Shown: positions 42,760-51,558 of the stretch, in pieces
How positions within the stretch are numbered: position 1 is the first letter of the stretch
How the letters are laid out: each line of letters begins with the position of its first letter
Source: Actinospineispora acaciae DSM 45401
GTDB lineage: Bacteria; Actinomycetota; Actinomycetes; Mycobacteriales; Pseudonocardiaceae
DNA length: 64,000 nucleotides
NCBI RefSeq assembly: GCF_000620785.1
Contig: NZ_JIAI01000006.1
Span: 124,001-188,000 of the forward strand
Reading direction: 5' to 3'
Position numbers and translations under genes: made by a program
The notes under the pieces: generated by a model
Told to the model about the DNA's origin: nothing
Database searches by the model: none
The model's input: the letters and a program-made list of their open reading frames with translations, nothing else

Positions 42760-43523
42760 GCGGGTGTGGCGTACACCGTCCACGCCATCGCGAGGACGTC
42801 GAACGGCGGCGCGGGCAGCAGCTCCCGGCAGCGTTCGCGGACCGCGTCCACCCGCTGCGGGCTCAGGCCGGCCACATAGCTCCCGATCGGCCCCACCCCG
42901 AGCGTGAACGGCTCCCACCACGTGTCGAACGACTCGAACCGGATCCGTACCGAGATCGTGGTCGGCACCACCCGCTCCAGCCCGGCCGCCTCGAACAGCT
43001 CGGCAAGGTGCCCCTCGCGGGTGCCGGCCGACGGCTCGTACGACTCACCCCTGGCCGAGGGATCCAGGTCCAGCGCCGCGTGCCAGAAGGTGGCCAGCGG
43101 GCTGCGCCCCTCGGTGTTGTCCCACACGCAGGCGGCCACCGTCCCGCCCGGCCTGGTCACCCGCGCCATCTCGCGCAGCCCGGCCACCGGGTCGCTCATG
43201 AACGGCACCACCAGCTGGGCCATCGCCGCGTCGAACGAGCCGTCCGCAAAAGGCAGCCGCTCGGCCGGCGCCTGCTCCGCCCGCACCCCCGGCAGCCGCT
43301 CCCGCACCGCCGCGACGAACGACTCCGAAGGGTCCGCCGCCGCCACCGCTGCCGGACCGAGCCGGTCTGCGAGTACAGCGGTCAGCGCCCCCGGCCCACA
43401 CCCGACGTCCAGCACGTGCTGCCCCCGCGCGGGGTCCACCAGCCGCACGAACTCGCCCGCGAGCGGCTCGGAGAAGCGGCCCATGAACCGCCGGTACGCG
43501 TCGGCGCTGACCTCGAAGCTCAC
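42756..43523 (-). CDS. class I SAM-dependent methyltransferase (UbiE/COQ5-like)
   Basis: 255 residues. Motif I VLDVGCGPGALTAVLADR, ADPSESFVAAV, FDAAMAQLVVPFMSDP and RPGGTVAACVWD. The N-terminal YRRFMGRFSEPLAGEF is common in actinobacterial homologs of unknown substrate. It is monocistronic and overlaps the 3' end of the PlsC-like gene by 4 nt. Confidence 0.83.
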   Translation of the reverse strand: MSFEVSADAYRRFMGRFSEPLAGEFVRLVDPARGQHVLDVGCGPGALTAVLADRLGPAAVAAADPSESFVAAVRERLPGVRAEQAPAERLPFADGSFDAAMAQLVVPFMSDPVAGLREMARVTRPGGTVAACVWDNTEGRSPLATFWHAALDLDPSARGESYEPSAGTREGHLAELFEAAGLERVVPTTISVRIRFESFDTWWEPFTLGVGPIGSYVAGLSPQRVDAVRERCRELLPAPPFDVLAMAWTVYATPA

Positions 43524-43599
43524 CGGGCCAACCTACGCCGCGGCCGTCGAGACCGTGCGATCGCCGAGCCGGCGCCGGGCGGCTAACCTGGCTGACGAT

Positions 43600-44832
43600 A
43601 TGTCGTACCTGGATCACGCCGCCACCACCCCGATGCTGCCGTCGGCGGTGGTCGCGATGAGCGAGGCGTTGTCGTGCACCGGCAACGCCTCCTCGCTGCA
43701 CTCCGCCGGCCGGGCGGCCCGCCGCGCGGTGGAGGAGTCCCGGGAGTCGATCGCCGCCGCGCTCGGTGCCCGCCCGTCCGAGGTGGTGCTCACCGCCGGC
43801 GGCACCGAGGGCGACAACCTGGCGGTCAAGGGCATCTACTGGGCGCGCAAAGCCGCCGACCCCCGGCGCACCCGCCTGCTGGTCTCCGCGACCGAGCACC
43901 ACGCCGTGCTGGAGCCCGCCGAGTGGCTGGCCAAGCACGAGGGCGCCGAGCTGGAGCTGCTGGAGGTCGACGAGCTGGGCCGGGTCCGGCCGGAGTCGCT
44001 GCGCGCGGCGCTGGCCGAGGGCGCCGAGCGGACCGCGCTGGTCAGCGTGATGTGGGCGAACAACGAGGTGGGCACGGTCAACCCGGTCCGCGAGCTGGCC
44101 GAGATCGCGCACCGGCACGGCGTGCCGCTGCACACCGACGCGGTGCAGGCCGTCGGCGCGCTGCCCGTCGACTTCGGCGCGTGCGGGGCGGACGCGCTCA
44201 CCCTGACCGGCCACAAGGTGGGCGGCCCCTACGGCGTGGGCGCGCTGCTGCTGCGCCGCGAGCTGGACTGCACGCCGCTGATCCACGGCGGCGGCCAGGA
44301 GCGCGACGTCCGCTCCGGCACCCTGGACGTGCCCTCGGTGGTGGGGCTCGCGGTGGCGGTGGCCGACGCGGTCGCCGAGGCGCCCCGGCGCGCGCCCGAG
44401 CTGGCCGCGCTGCGCGACGAGCTGGTGCGCCGGGTGATCGAGGCGGTGCCGGACGCGGTGGCCAACGGCGACCCGGGCCACGGCGTGATCGACGGCGCGC
44501 CGTCCCGGCTGCCCGGCATCGCGCACCTGTCGTTCCCGGGCTGCGAGGGCGACAGCCTGATCATGCTGATGGACGCGCACGGCATCGAGTGCTCCACCGG
44601 CTCGGCCTGCACCGCCGGGGTGGCCACGCCCAGCCACGTGCTGCTGGCCATGGGCGCGGACGAGGCCACCGCGCGCGGCTCGCTGCGGTTCTCGCTGGGG
44701 CACACCTCGACGGCGGCGGACGTGGACGCGGTGGCCGGGGCGATCGGGCCGGTGGTGGAGCGGGCGCGCCGGGCCGGGCACGCCGGCAGCCGGCAGCGCG
44801 TGCGGGTGGCCAGCGCGGCCGGCGGGTGGTGA
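43600..44832 (+). CDS. cysteine desulfurase (IscS/NifS-like)
   Basis: 410 residues, class V fold. N-terminal YLDHAATTPMLP, GGTEGDNLAVKG, ATEHHAVLEP, the PLP lysine in TLTGHKVGGPYGVG and the active cysteine in STGSACTAG. It supplies sulfur from cysteine, here most likely for tRNA thiolation, because mnmA follows 7 nt after the stop. In Mycobacterium the pair is Rv3025c-Rv3024c. ATG 43600 has no good RBS; a leaderless transcript is possible. Confidence 0.92.
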   Translation: MSYLDHAATTPMLPSAVVAMSEALSCTGNASSLHSAGRAARRAVEESRESIAAALGARPSEVVLTAGGTEGDNLAVKGIYWARKAADPRRTRLLVSATEHHAVLEPAEWLAKHEGAELELLEVDELGRVRPESLRAALAEGAERTALVSVMWANNEVGTVNPVRELAEIAHRHGVPLHTDAVQAVGALPVDFGACGADALTLTGHKVGGPYGVGALLLRRELDCTPLIHGGGQERDVRSGTLDVPSVVGLAVAVADAVAEAPRRAPELAALRDELVRRVIEAVPDAVANGDPGHGVIDGAPSRLPGIAHLSFPGCEGDSLIMLMDAHGIECSTGSACTAGVATPSHVLLAMGADEATARGSLRFSLGHTSTAADVDAVAGAIGPVVERARRAGHAGSRQRVRVASAAGGW

Positions 44833-44838
44833 CCGGCG

Positions 44839-45924
44839 ATGCGGGTGTTGGCCGCGATGAGCGGCGGGGTGGACTCGGCGGTGGCCGCGGCGCGCGCGGT
44901 GGACGCCGGGCACGACGTGGTCGGCGTGCACCTGGCGCTGTCCGAGACGCCTGACGCGCTGCGCTCAGGCTCCCGGGGCTGCTGCTCGAAGGAGGACGCC
45001 GGCGACGCCCGCCGGGCCGCCGACGTGCTGGGCATCCCGTTCTACGTCTGGGACTTCGCCGGCCGGTTCGCCGAGGACGTGGTGGACAGGTTCGTCGCCG
45101 ACTACGCGGCCGGGCGCACCCCGAACCCCTGCCTGCTCTGCAACGAGAAGATCAAGTTCGCGGCGGTGCTGGACAAGGCGCTCGCGCTGGGCTTCGACGC
45201 GGTGTGCACCGGGCACTACGCGCGGCTCTCCGGCGACGGCGTGCTGCGCCGCGCGGTGGACGACGGCAAGGACCAGTCCTATGTGCTGGCGGTGCTGACG
45301 GCCGACCAGCTGGCGCACGCGCTGTTCCCGGTCGGGGACACGGCCAAGCCGGACATCCGCGCCGAGGCCGCCGAGCGCGGGCTGGCGGTCGCGGGCAAGC
45401 CGGACAGCCACGACATCTGCTTCATCCCGACCGGCGACACCGCGGGTTTCCTGGCCGGGCGGCTGGGCGAGCGGCCCGGGCCGGTGCTGGACGCGGACAG
45501 CGGCGAGGTGCTCGGCGAGCACGCCGGGGTGCACGGGTTCACCGTCGGCCAGCGCAAGGGCATCGGCGTGGACCGGCCGGCCCCGGACGGGCGGCCGCGC
45601 TACGTGCTGGCCATCGAGCCGGTCAGCGGGGCGGTGACGGTCGGCCCGGCGGAGGCGCTGGACGTCCGGGAGATCGTCGGGGAGCGTCCGGTGTGGACGT
45701 CGGGGCGCGCTCCGCACGGGCCGATCGAGTGCGTCGCACAGGTCAGGGCGCACGGTGGCCTCGCCGACGCGGTGGCGGAGGTCGAGGGGGACGGCGGGCT
45801 GCGGGTGATGCTGCGCGCGCCGCTGCGCGGGGTGGCGCCCGGCCAGGCCGTCGCGCTGTACCGCCCGGACGCGGGCGGCGACGTCGTGCTCGGTTCGGCC
45901 GTGATCCGGTCCACCGCCGGGTGA
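44839..45924 (+). CDS. mnmA: tRNA 2-thiouridylase
   Basis: 361 residues. PP-loop AAMSGGVDSAVAAA, the first catalytic cysteine in RTPNPCLLCNEKIKF and the second in GKPDSHDICFIP; VGQRKGIGVDRP follows. It thiolates U34 of Lys, Glu and Gln tRNAs using sulfur from the cysteine desulfurase. The GTG of the downstream ligase overlaps its stop. Confidence 0.95.
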   Translation: MRVLAAMSGGVDSAVAAARAVDAGHDVVGVHLALSETPDALRSGSRGCCSKEDAGDARRAADVLGIPFYVWDFAGRFAEDVVDRFVADYAAGRTPNPCLLCNEKIKFAAVLDKALALGFDAVCTGHYARLSGDGVLRRAVDDGKDQSYVLAVLTADQLAHALFPVGDTAKPDIRAEAAERGLAVAGKPDSHDICFIPTGDTAGFLAGRLGERPGPVLDADSGEVLGEHAGVHGFTVGQRKGIGVDRPAPDGRPRYVLAIEPVSGAVTVGPAEALDVREIVGERPVWTSGRAPHGPIECVAQVRAHGGLADAVAEVEGDGGLRVMLRAPLRGVAPGQAVALYRPDAGGDVVLGSAVIRSTAG

Positions 45925-47474
45925 GCGGCGCCGGGCCGGAGGACCTGACCGACCTGCTCGGCCGGCTGGCCCGGCGCGACCCGGACGCGGTCGGGGTGAT
46001 CGACGCCGGGGTTGGGCCGGTGAGCTGGGGCGAGCTGTGGCGGCGGACCCTCGGGTTGGCGCACGAGCTGGAGGCCGCCGGCATCGGGCCGGGCGACTGC
46101 GTCGCGGTCTGGCTGCCGAACTGGTCGGACTCGCTGTGCTGGCAGTTCGCCTCGGCGCTGCGCGGCGCGCACGTGATCGGCGTGAACACCCGGTACAACG
46201 TGGACGAGGTCGCCCACGTGCTGGACTTCGCGCGCCCGGCGCTGGTAGCGGTCGCGGACGGCTTCCACGGGCTGGACCTGTCCGGCCGGCTGCGCGAGGC
46301 GACTCAAAGAGCCGGTGTGGCGCCCGCGATCGCCATGGTCGCCGGGTCGGGCAGAGAGCCCGCCGACGCCGCCCCGGAACCAGCGCCCCCGGACGACCCG
46401 GACCGGCTGGCCGTCGCGTTCACCACCTCCGGCTCCACCGGCCGCCCCAAGCTGGCCGCGCACAGCGCGAGCGGCGTGCTCACCCACGCCCTGGCCGGCG
46501 CCGACGCGATCGGGCTGACCGACACCGACGTGATGCTCTGCGCGATCCCGCTGGCCGGGACGTTCGGCTTCAGCACGGCCATGGCGGCGCTGGCCGGCGG
46601 CACCGCGCTGCTGCTGGAGCCCGTGTTCGACGCCGACACCGTGCTCGACGACATGGCCCGCCACCGCGTCAGCCACGTCGTCGCCGGCGACGACATGGTG
46701 CTGCGCCTGGAACGGGCCTGGCGGCGGCGCCCCAGGGACCTCACGTCCTGGCGCTGGTGGGGCGGGGCGGACTTCCAGGGCCGGCTGCGCGAGCTGGCGT
46801 CCTGGGCGGCCGACGAGTTCGGCACGGTCACCAGCGGCGTCTACGGCTCGTCCGAGATCTTCGCGCTGGCCTCGATGTGGCCGCCGGACACGCCCGCCCC
46901 GCGCCGCTGGGACGCCGGCGGGCGGGTCGTCACCCCTCGCATCGAGGTGAAGGTCGCCGACCCGGACACCGGCGAACCCCTGCCCCACGGCGCCGAGGGC
47001 GAACTGCTCTTCCGAGGCCCGAACGTGGTGGACGCCTACCTCGGTGCAACCGCCACGAAAGCGATCACCGAGGACGGCTGGTTCCGCAGCGGCGACCTCG
47101 GCGTGCTCGTCGAGGAGGGCGTGTTCGTCTACGTCTGCCGGATGGGCGACGCGCTGCGGCTGCGCGGCTTCCTGGTCGACCCGGCGGAGATCGAGCTGCG
47201 GCTGGCCGCGCACGACGCGGTGGACACCGCCAAGGTCGTCGGCATCCCCCGCGCGGACGGCGGCACCGTCGCCATCGGCTTCGTGGTCGCCGTCCCCGGC
47301 GCCGCACCCACCCCCGGCGAGCTGCGGGACTGGTGCGCGCGCTCGCTGGCCGCGTTCAAGGTGCCGGACGCGGTGCACGTGGTCGAGCGGATGCCGACCA
47401 CCTCCGGCACCAACGGCACCAAGATCCGGACCGCCACGCTGCGCGAGTGGGCGCTGCGGGGCACCACCGGGTAG
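45921..47474 (+). CDS. acyl-CoA synthetase / AMP-dependent ligase
   Basis: 517 residues, ANL superfamily. The nucleotide-binding loop is VAFTTSGSTGRPKLAAHS, then VYGSSEIFALASMW, and the hinge region is GWFRSGDLGVLVEEG with CRMGDALRLRGFLVDPAE. The C-terminal catalytic Lys is in TNGTKIRTATLREW. The substrate (fatty or aromatic acid) is not known. The start GTG overlaps mnmA's stop (GTGA), so it is in the tRNA-modification operon although functionally unrelated. Confidence 0.9.
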   Translation: MSGAGPEDLTDLLGRLARRDPDAVGVIDAGVGPVSWGELWRRTLGLAHELEAAGIGPGDCVAVWLPNWSDSLCWQFASALRGAHVIGVNTRYNVDEVAHVLDFARPALVAVADGFHGLDLSGRLREATQRAGVAPAIAMVAGSGREPADAAPEPAPPDDPDRLAVAFTTSGSTGRPKLAAHSASGVLTHALAGADAIGLTDTDVMLCAIPLAGTFGFSTAMAALAGGTALLLEPVFDADTVLDDMARHRVSHVVAGDDMVLRLERAWRRRPRDLTSWRWWGGADFQGRLRELASWAADEFGTVTSGVYGSSEIFALASMWPPDTPAPRRWDAGGRVVTPRIEVKVADPDTGEPLPHGAEGELLFRGPNVVDAYLGATATKAITEDGWFRSGDLGVLVEEGVFVYVCRMGDALRLRGFLVDPAEIELRLAAHDAVDTAKVVGIPRADGGTVAIGFVVAVPGAAPTPGELRDWCARSLAAFKVPDAVHVVERMPTTSGTNGTKIRTATLREWALRGTTG

Positions 47475-47570
47475 ACACGGGGGACAGCCCCACCGGCGGT
47501 GTCGTGCTCGCACCATCGTCGTCGCCCGCCCCGGCGAGTCACCATGGGATCCGGCCGACGAGGGGGACCC

Positions 47571-48269
47571 ATGGCGATCAAGAGGGTGTCGATGCTGGTG
47601 TGGCTGGCGATCCTGGTCGCGGTGCTCTGGCCGACCCAGGGCCGCGCGCACCCGATCCGGAACGTGGCGGCCGCCGCGCCCGGCGGCGCCGCGCTGCTCG
47701 CCGAGGTCCGCGCCGAGCTGGCGGCGATGCGGACGACCCGGTACCAGCACACCACCGCCGTGAACGCCGCCGAGGGCGAGTACTTCTACGACTGCTCGGG
47801 CTTCCTCGACTACGCCCTGCAACGCTCGCTGCCCACCCACCTCGCCGCCCTCCCGGTCAGCGAGACGAAAGGACGCCCGCTCGCCCAGGACTTCGAGCAC
47901 CACTTCCGCGAGTCGACCGACGGCGGACCCTGGCGAAAGGTGGCCACCGTCGCCGACCTGAGGCCCGGTGACGTCATCGCCTGGCTGGCCACCCCGACCT
48001 CGAAGACCCGCGACACCGGGCACGTGATGGTCGTCCTGCGCGAACCGGAACACAACCCCCGCCGCCCCGACGAATGGACAGTCGAGATCGCCGACTCGAC
48101 GTCCTCGCCGCACGCGCGGGACTCCCGGGGCGACGACGAGGAGGGCCTCGGCACCGGCACCGTCGGCCTGTCCGTGGACGGCTCGGGCCGCCCCGTCGGG
48201 TTCTACTGGCGCGGCGGCGTGTCCCGCGCCGCCAAGCTCACCGACGTGTCCCTCGGCCGTGCCTGGTAG
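47571..48269 (+). CDS. secreted NlpC/P60-like cysteine hydrolase
   Basis: 232 residues. Signal peptide SMLVWLAILVAVLWPTQGRA (cleavage near residue 27). The domain has YDCSGFLDYALQ, the catalytic-cysteine segment of the NlpC/P60 papain fold, then LRPGDVIAW and the probable catalytic His in DTGHVMVVL. Family members hydrolyse cell-wall peptide bonds. ATG 47571 has AGGGGGA upstream. The fold is assigned by motif, without an alignment. Confidence 0.72.
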   Translation: MAIKRVSMLVWLAILVAVLWPTQGRAHPIRNVAAAAPGGAALLAEVRAELAAMRTTRYQHTTAVNAAEGEYFYDCSGFLDYALQRSLPTHLAALPVSETKGRPLAQDFEHHFRESTDGGPWRKVATVADLRPGDVIAWLATPTSKTRDTGHVMVVLREPEHNPRRPDEWTVEIADSTSSPHARDSRGDDEEGLGTGTVGLSVDGSGRPVGFYWRGGVSRAAKLTDVSLGRAW

Positions 48270-48278
48270 ACAACGGGT

Positions 48279-49298
48279 GTGAGCACGTCGCACTGGCCGC
48301 CGGGCACCGCCACCGGCATCGGTTCGCTACCCGGCACCGACCCCAGGGAGGCGGCCCGCACCGTCGCCGGCGAGCTGCCGGAGCTTCCGCACCTGCCCGA
48401 GCTGCCGGCCAGGGGAGTGGGCGCCGACCTGATCGGCCGCACCGCCGCGCTGCTGGTGGACCTGGCCACCGAGGTCGTCCCGTCCGGCTACCGGGTCACC
48501 GCCCGCCCCGGCCGCGACCAACGCCGGGGCGTCGACCTGCTGCGCGCCGACCTGGACGCGCTGGAGGAGGCCCTGGACGCCACCCGCCCGGCCTGGGTGA
48601 AGCTGCAGGCCGCCGGCCCGTGGACGCTGGCCGCGGGCGTCGAGCTGCGCGGCGGCCACCGGGTGCTCACCGACCACGGCGCGCGCCGCGAGTTCGCCGC
48701 CAGCCTCACCGAGGGCCTGGCCGCGCACGCCGACGAGGTCGCCAAGCGCACCGGCGCCAGGGTCGTCGTCCAGCTCGACGAGCCGAGCCTGCCGGCCGTC
48801 CTCGCCGGCTCGCTGCCCACACCGTCCGGTTTCGGCACCGTCGCCCCGGTCCCCGACCCCGACGCCGAGTCCCTGCTGCACGCCGTGATCGAACCGCTCC
48901 CGGAGCCCGTCATCGTGCACTGCTGCGCGCCCAAGGCCCCGATCGGCCTGCTGCGCGCGGCCGGCGCCGGTGCGCTCGCGCTGGACGCCGCCCTGGTCGG
49001 CTCGCACACCGCCGCGCTGGACGCCATCGGCGAGGCCTGGGACGCCGGCGTGCCGCTCCTGCTCGGCCTGGTCCCCGCCCTCCCCCCGACCCCCGAACCG
49101 ACCCTGCGCGACCTGGTCCGCCCCGCGTTCGACCTGGCCGACCAGGTCGGCTTCGCTCGCGCCCGCCTCGCCGACCTGGTGGTCCCCACCCCCGCCTGCG
49201 GCCTGGCCGGCGCCACCCCCGCCTGGTCCCGCCGTGCCATGGCACTCGCCCGCGACCTCGGCAGGGCCATCGTCGACCCAACCGAAAGCCTGTCCTAG
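48279..49298 (+). CDS. cobalamin-independent methionine-synthase-like protein
   Basis: 339 residues. It has the C-terminal MetE-type domain: GIGSLPGTDPREA, VKLQAAGPWTLAAGVEL, VVVQLDEPSLPAVLAG and PVIVHCCAPKAPIGLLRAAG, carrying zinc-ligand His and Cys. It is shorter than MetE and lacks the N-terminal half, like Rv3015c of Mycobacterium, the neighbour of ligA. The real methyl transfer reaction is unclear. Followed by palindromic repeat copy 3. Confidence 0.82.
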   Translation: MSTSHWPPGTATGIGSLPGTDPREAARTVAGELPELPHLPELPARGVGADLIGRTAALLVDLATEVVPSGYRVTARPGRDQRRGVDLLRADLDALEEALDATRPAWVKLQAAGPWTLAAGVELRGGHRVLTDHGARREFAASLTEGLAAHADEVAKRTGARVVVQLDEPSLPAVLAGSLPTPSGFGTVAPVPDPDAESLLHAVIEPLPEPVIVHCCAPKAPIGLLRAAGAGALALDAALVGSHTAALDAIGEAWDAGVPLLLGLVPALPPTPEPTLRDLVRPAFDLADQVGFARARLADLVVPTPACGLAGATPAWSRRAMALARDLGRAIVDPTESLS

Positions 49299-49309
49299 CA
49301 GGTCACCAC

Positions 49310-49353
49310 CCGTGAGTGGTTGGCGTTGCCATAGCAACGCTAACCACTCACGG
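49310..49353. repeat. palindromic hairpin repeat, copy 3
   Basis: Outer stem CCGTGAGTGGTT/AACCACTCACGG with inner GCGTTGC/GCAACGC around CATA. The inner stem differs from the other copies but still pairs, which indicates that pairing is conserved. It lies 11 nt after the methionine-synthase-like gene. Confidence 0.9.
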
Positions 49354-49415
49354 CCTCTGACCTGGCAATTCGCTGGGTTTTCGGTCGCGGCGCGGCGATA
49401 TAGTGGCCAGCACAC

Positions 49416-51467
49416 GTGGGTTTCGAGGGGACCGGGACTGCGGTGGAGGGACAGGACTTCGGGCCGTACCGGCTCGAGCGTCTCATCGGCTCCGGCGGCA
49501 TGGGGGACGTCTACCAGGCATTCGACCGCCAGCGGGACCGGATCGTCGCGCTCAAGCTGTTGCCGGAGCTGTTCAGCGCGAACGAGGAGTTCGAGACGCG
49601 CTTTCGGCGTGAGTCGCGGATGGCCGCGCGGCTGCGCGAACCGCACATCATCCCGATTCACGACTACGGCGAGATCGACGGTCGGCTGTACATCGACATG
49701 CGGCTGGTGGACGGCGGCCACAACGTCGCGTCCCTGGTGCGCGACGCGGGCGCGCTGGCGCCGGAGCGGGCGGTGCGGCTGATCGGCCAGGCCGCCGACG
49801 CGCTCGACGCCGCGCACGCCGACGGGCTGGTCCACCGCGACGTCAAGCCGTCGAACATCCTGGTGACACAGCAGGACTTCGTCTACGTGGTCGACTTCGG
49901 GATCGCGCACATGGTCGGCCACACCGCCGCCGGGATCACCCTGTCCGGGGCGACGATCGGCACCCTCGAGTACATGGCCCCGGAGCGGTTCAACAGCCGT
50001 AGCTCCGACCGGGGCGCCGACGTCTACTCGCTGGCCTGCGTGCTCTACGAATGCCTCACCGCGGGCAAGCCGTTCCCCGGCGAGGACCTGCCCGGCCTGA
50101 TGTACGCCCACCTGTTCACCTCGCCGCGCCCGCCCAGCGAGTCGGCGCCGGGCATCCCGCCCGCGCTGGACGAGGTGGTGGCCCGGGGCATGGCCAAGGA
50201 GCCCGCCGAGCGCTATCCGTCGACGGGGGCGCTGGCCGAGGCCGCGCGGCTGGCGCTGGGCGAGGCCCGGCCCGTCGTCGTGACGACCCGACCGGCGGCT
50301 CCCGCGTCGGCGGCCGCCCCCGAGCAGACGCCCGGCCCGAACAGGTCGCGGATGGTCGTGCGGCCGTGGGACCCGACCGTGACGAGCCGCCCGCGCGCCG
50401 CGAGGTGGCCGATCGTGACGGGCGGGCTGCTGGCCGCGCTGCTCGCCGCCGCGATCGCCGCCGTCCTCGTGGTGACCCAGCGGCCGGTGGCCCCGACGAC
50501 CTCGCCCGCCTCCGCCCCGGCCATCCCGGCCGCCAAGCCCGCCCCGGCGGTGAAGGCGAGCGTCCCGGTGCCGGCGCTCGGGCCGTCGATCCCCACCGCC
50601 GCCACCCCCGACTTCGCCGCCGTGGCGCCGGACGGCCGGTTCGCCTACGTGCTCAACCGCGACCCCCAGCTGATCTCCGTGCTGGACACCGCCAGCAACA
50701 GGGTCACCGCCACGATCCCGGTCCCCGCCGGGCCGCCCCGGTTCGTCGCGTTCGCCCCCGACGGCGCCCGGGCCTACGTCACGATCTACGACGAGCGGGA
50801 CACCGTGAACCTGCTCGCCGTGGTGGACACCGCGACGAACCGGGTGCTCGCCAACGTCCCGGTGGACAGGCGCCCGTTCGCGGCGACGGTCTCGCCCGAC
50901 CAGCGCACGGTCTGGGTGTCCAGCCACGACACCGGCCTCGTCGACGTGCTCGACACGGCCAGCAACGCCGTGATCAGGCGCATCCAGGTCGCGCCCAACC
51001 CGCACTGGGTGGCGTTCGCGACGGCCGTCAACCGCGTCTACGTGGCCAACCACGAGTCCAACCTGCTCTCCGTGGTGGACCCGGTGACCTACGCCGTGGT
51101 CACCACCATCCGGGTCGGGACCAGCCCGCACAGCGTCGCCGTCTCGCCCGACGGCCGCCGCGTCTCGGTGGTGAACTTCGACAGCAACACCGTCTCCGTG
51201 GTCGACACCGCCACCAACCAGGTCGTCGCCACCATCCCGGTCGGCCGCAACCCGCAGTACATCGGCTACGCCCCCGACGGCCGCGTCGCCTACACCGCGA
51301 ACGCCGACGACAAGACGATCACCGTCATCGACATGACCCGCAACGCGGTCACCGCCACCCTCCCCACCGGCGGCGAGCCCACCAGCATCGCCCTGACCCA
51401 CGACGGCGCCCGTGGCTACGTCACCGTCCTCGACGCCGCCCGACTGGCCGTCCTGAACACCGCGTAA
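49416..51467 (+). CDS. Ser/Thr protein kinase with C-terminal YVTN beta-propeller
   Basis: 683 residues. Kinase domain (about 16-280): G-loop LIGSGGMGDVYQ, Lys in IVALKLL, catalytic HRDVKPSNIL, DFG in VVDFGIAH, APE in YMAPERF. Ala/Pro linker, a single TM (about residues 331-350, IVTGGLLAALLAAAIAAVLVV), then an extracellular domain of seven YVTN-type blades (for example TVSVVDTATNQVVATIPVG). The layout resembles PknD of Mycobacterium with a different propeller. GTG 49416 is favoured; GTG 49443 is possible. A TATAGT box lies about 13 nt upstream. Confidence 0.9.
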   Translation: MGFEGTGTAVEGQDFGPYRLERLIGSGGMGDVYQAFDRQRDRIVALKLLPELFSANEEFETRFRRESRMAARLREPHIIPIHDYGEIDGRLYIDMRLVDGGHNVASLVRDAGALAPERAVRLIGQAADALDAAHADGLVHRDVKPSNILVTQQDFVYVVDFGIAHMVGHTAAGITLSGATIGTLEYMAPERFNSRSSDRGADVYSLACVLYECLTAGKPFPGEDLPGLMYAHLFTSPRPPSESAPGIPPALDEVVARGMAKEPAERYPSTGALAEAARLALGEARPVVVTTRPAAPASAAAPEQTPGPNRSRMVVRPWDPTVTSRPRAARWPIVTGGLLAALLAAAIAAVLVVTQRPVAPTTSPASAPAIPAAKPAPAVKASVPVPALGPSIPTAATPDFAAVAPDGRFAYVLNRDPQLISVLDTASNRVTATIPVPAGPPRFVAFAPDGARAYVTIYDERDTVNLLAVVDTATNRVLANVPVDRRPFAATVSPDQRTVWVSSHDTGLVDVLDTASNAVIRRIQVAPNPHWVAFATAVNRVYVANHESNLLSVVDPVTYAVVTTIRVGTSPHSVAVSPDGRRVSVVNFDSNTVSVVDTATNQVVATIPVGRNPQYIGYAPDGRVAYTANADDKTITVIDMTRNAVTATLPTGGEPTSIALTHDGARGYVTVLDAARLAVLNTA

Positions 51468-51480
51468 CACCAGGTCAGCA

Positions 51481-51526
51481 CCCGTGAGTGGCTAGGGCCG
51501 CCATAGCGGCCCCAGCCACTCACGGG
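51481..51526. repeat. palindromic hairpin repeat, copy 4
   Basis: Arms CCCGTGAGTGGCTAGGG-CCGC and GCGG-CCCCAGCCACTCACGGG around CATA; one mismatch at TAGGG/CCCCA. It is 13 nt after the kinase stop and 32 nt before the class V aminotransferase. Confidence 0.9.
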
Positions 51527-51558
51527 TCGTGACCAGCGGCGTCGTAGGGTGAGAAGCC

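Noticed and set aside
45600..48293. Minus-strand open frame of 897 codons
   Set aside because: Antisense to the ligase and mnmA genes and without any recognisable motif; it is a shadow frame of high-GC coding sequence.
48327..51470. Minus-strand open frame of 1047 codons
   Set aside because: It runs antisense through the methionine-synthase-like and kinase genes. The frame stays open because of the high GC content, its composition is Gly/Arg/His-rich without motifs, and the opposite strand encodes recognisable domains.
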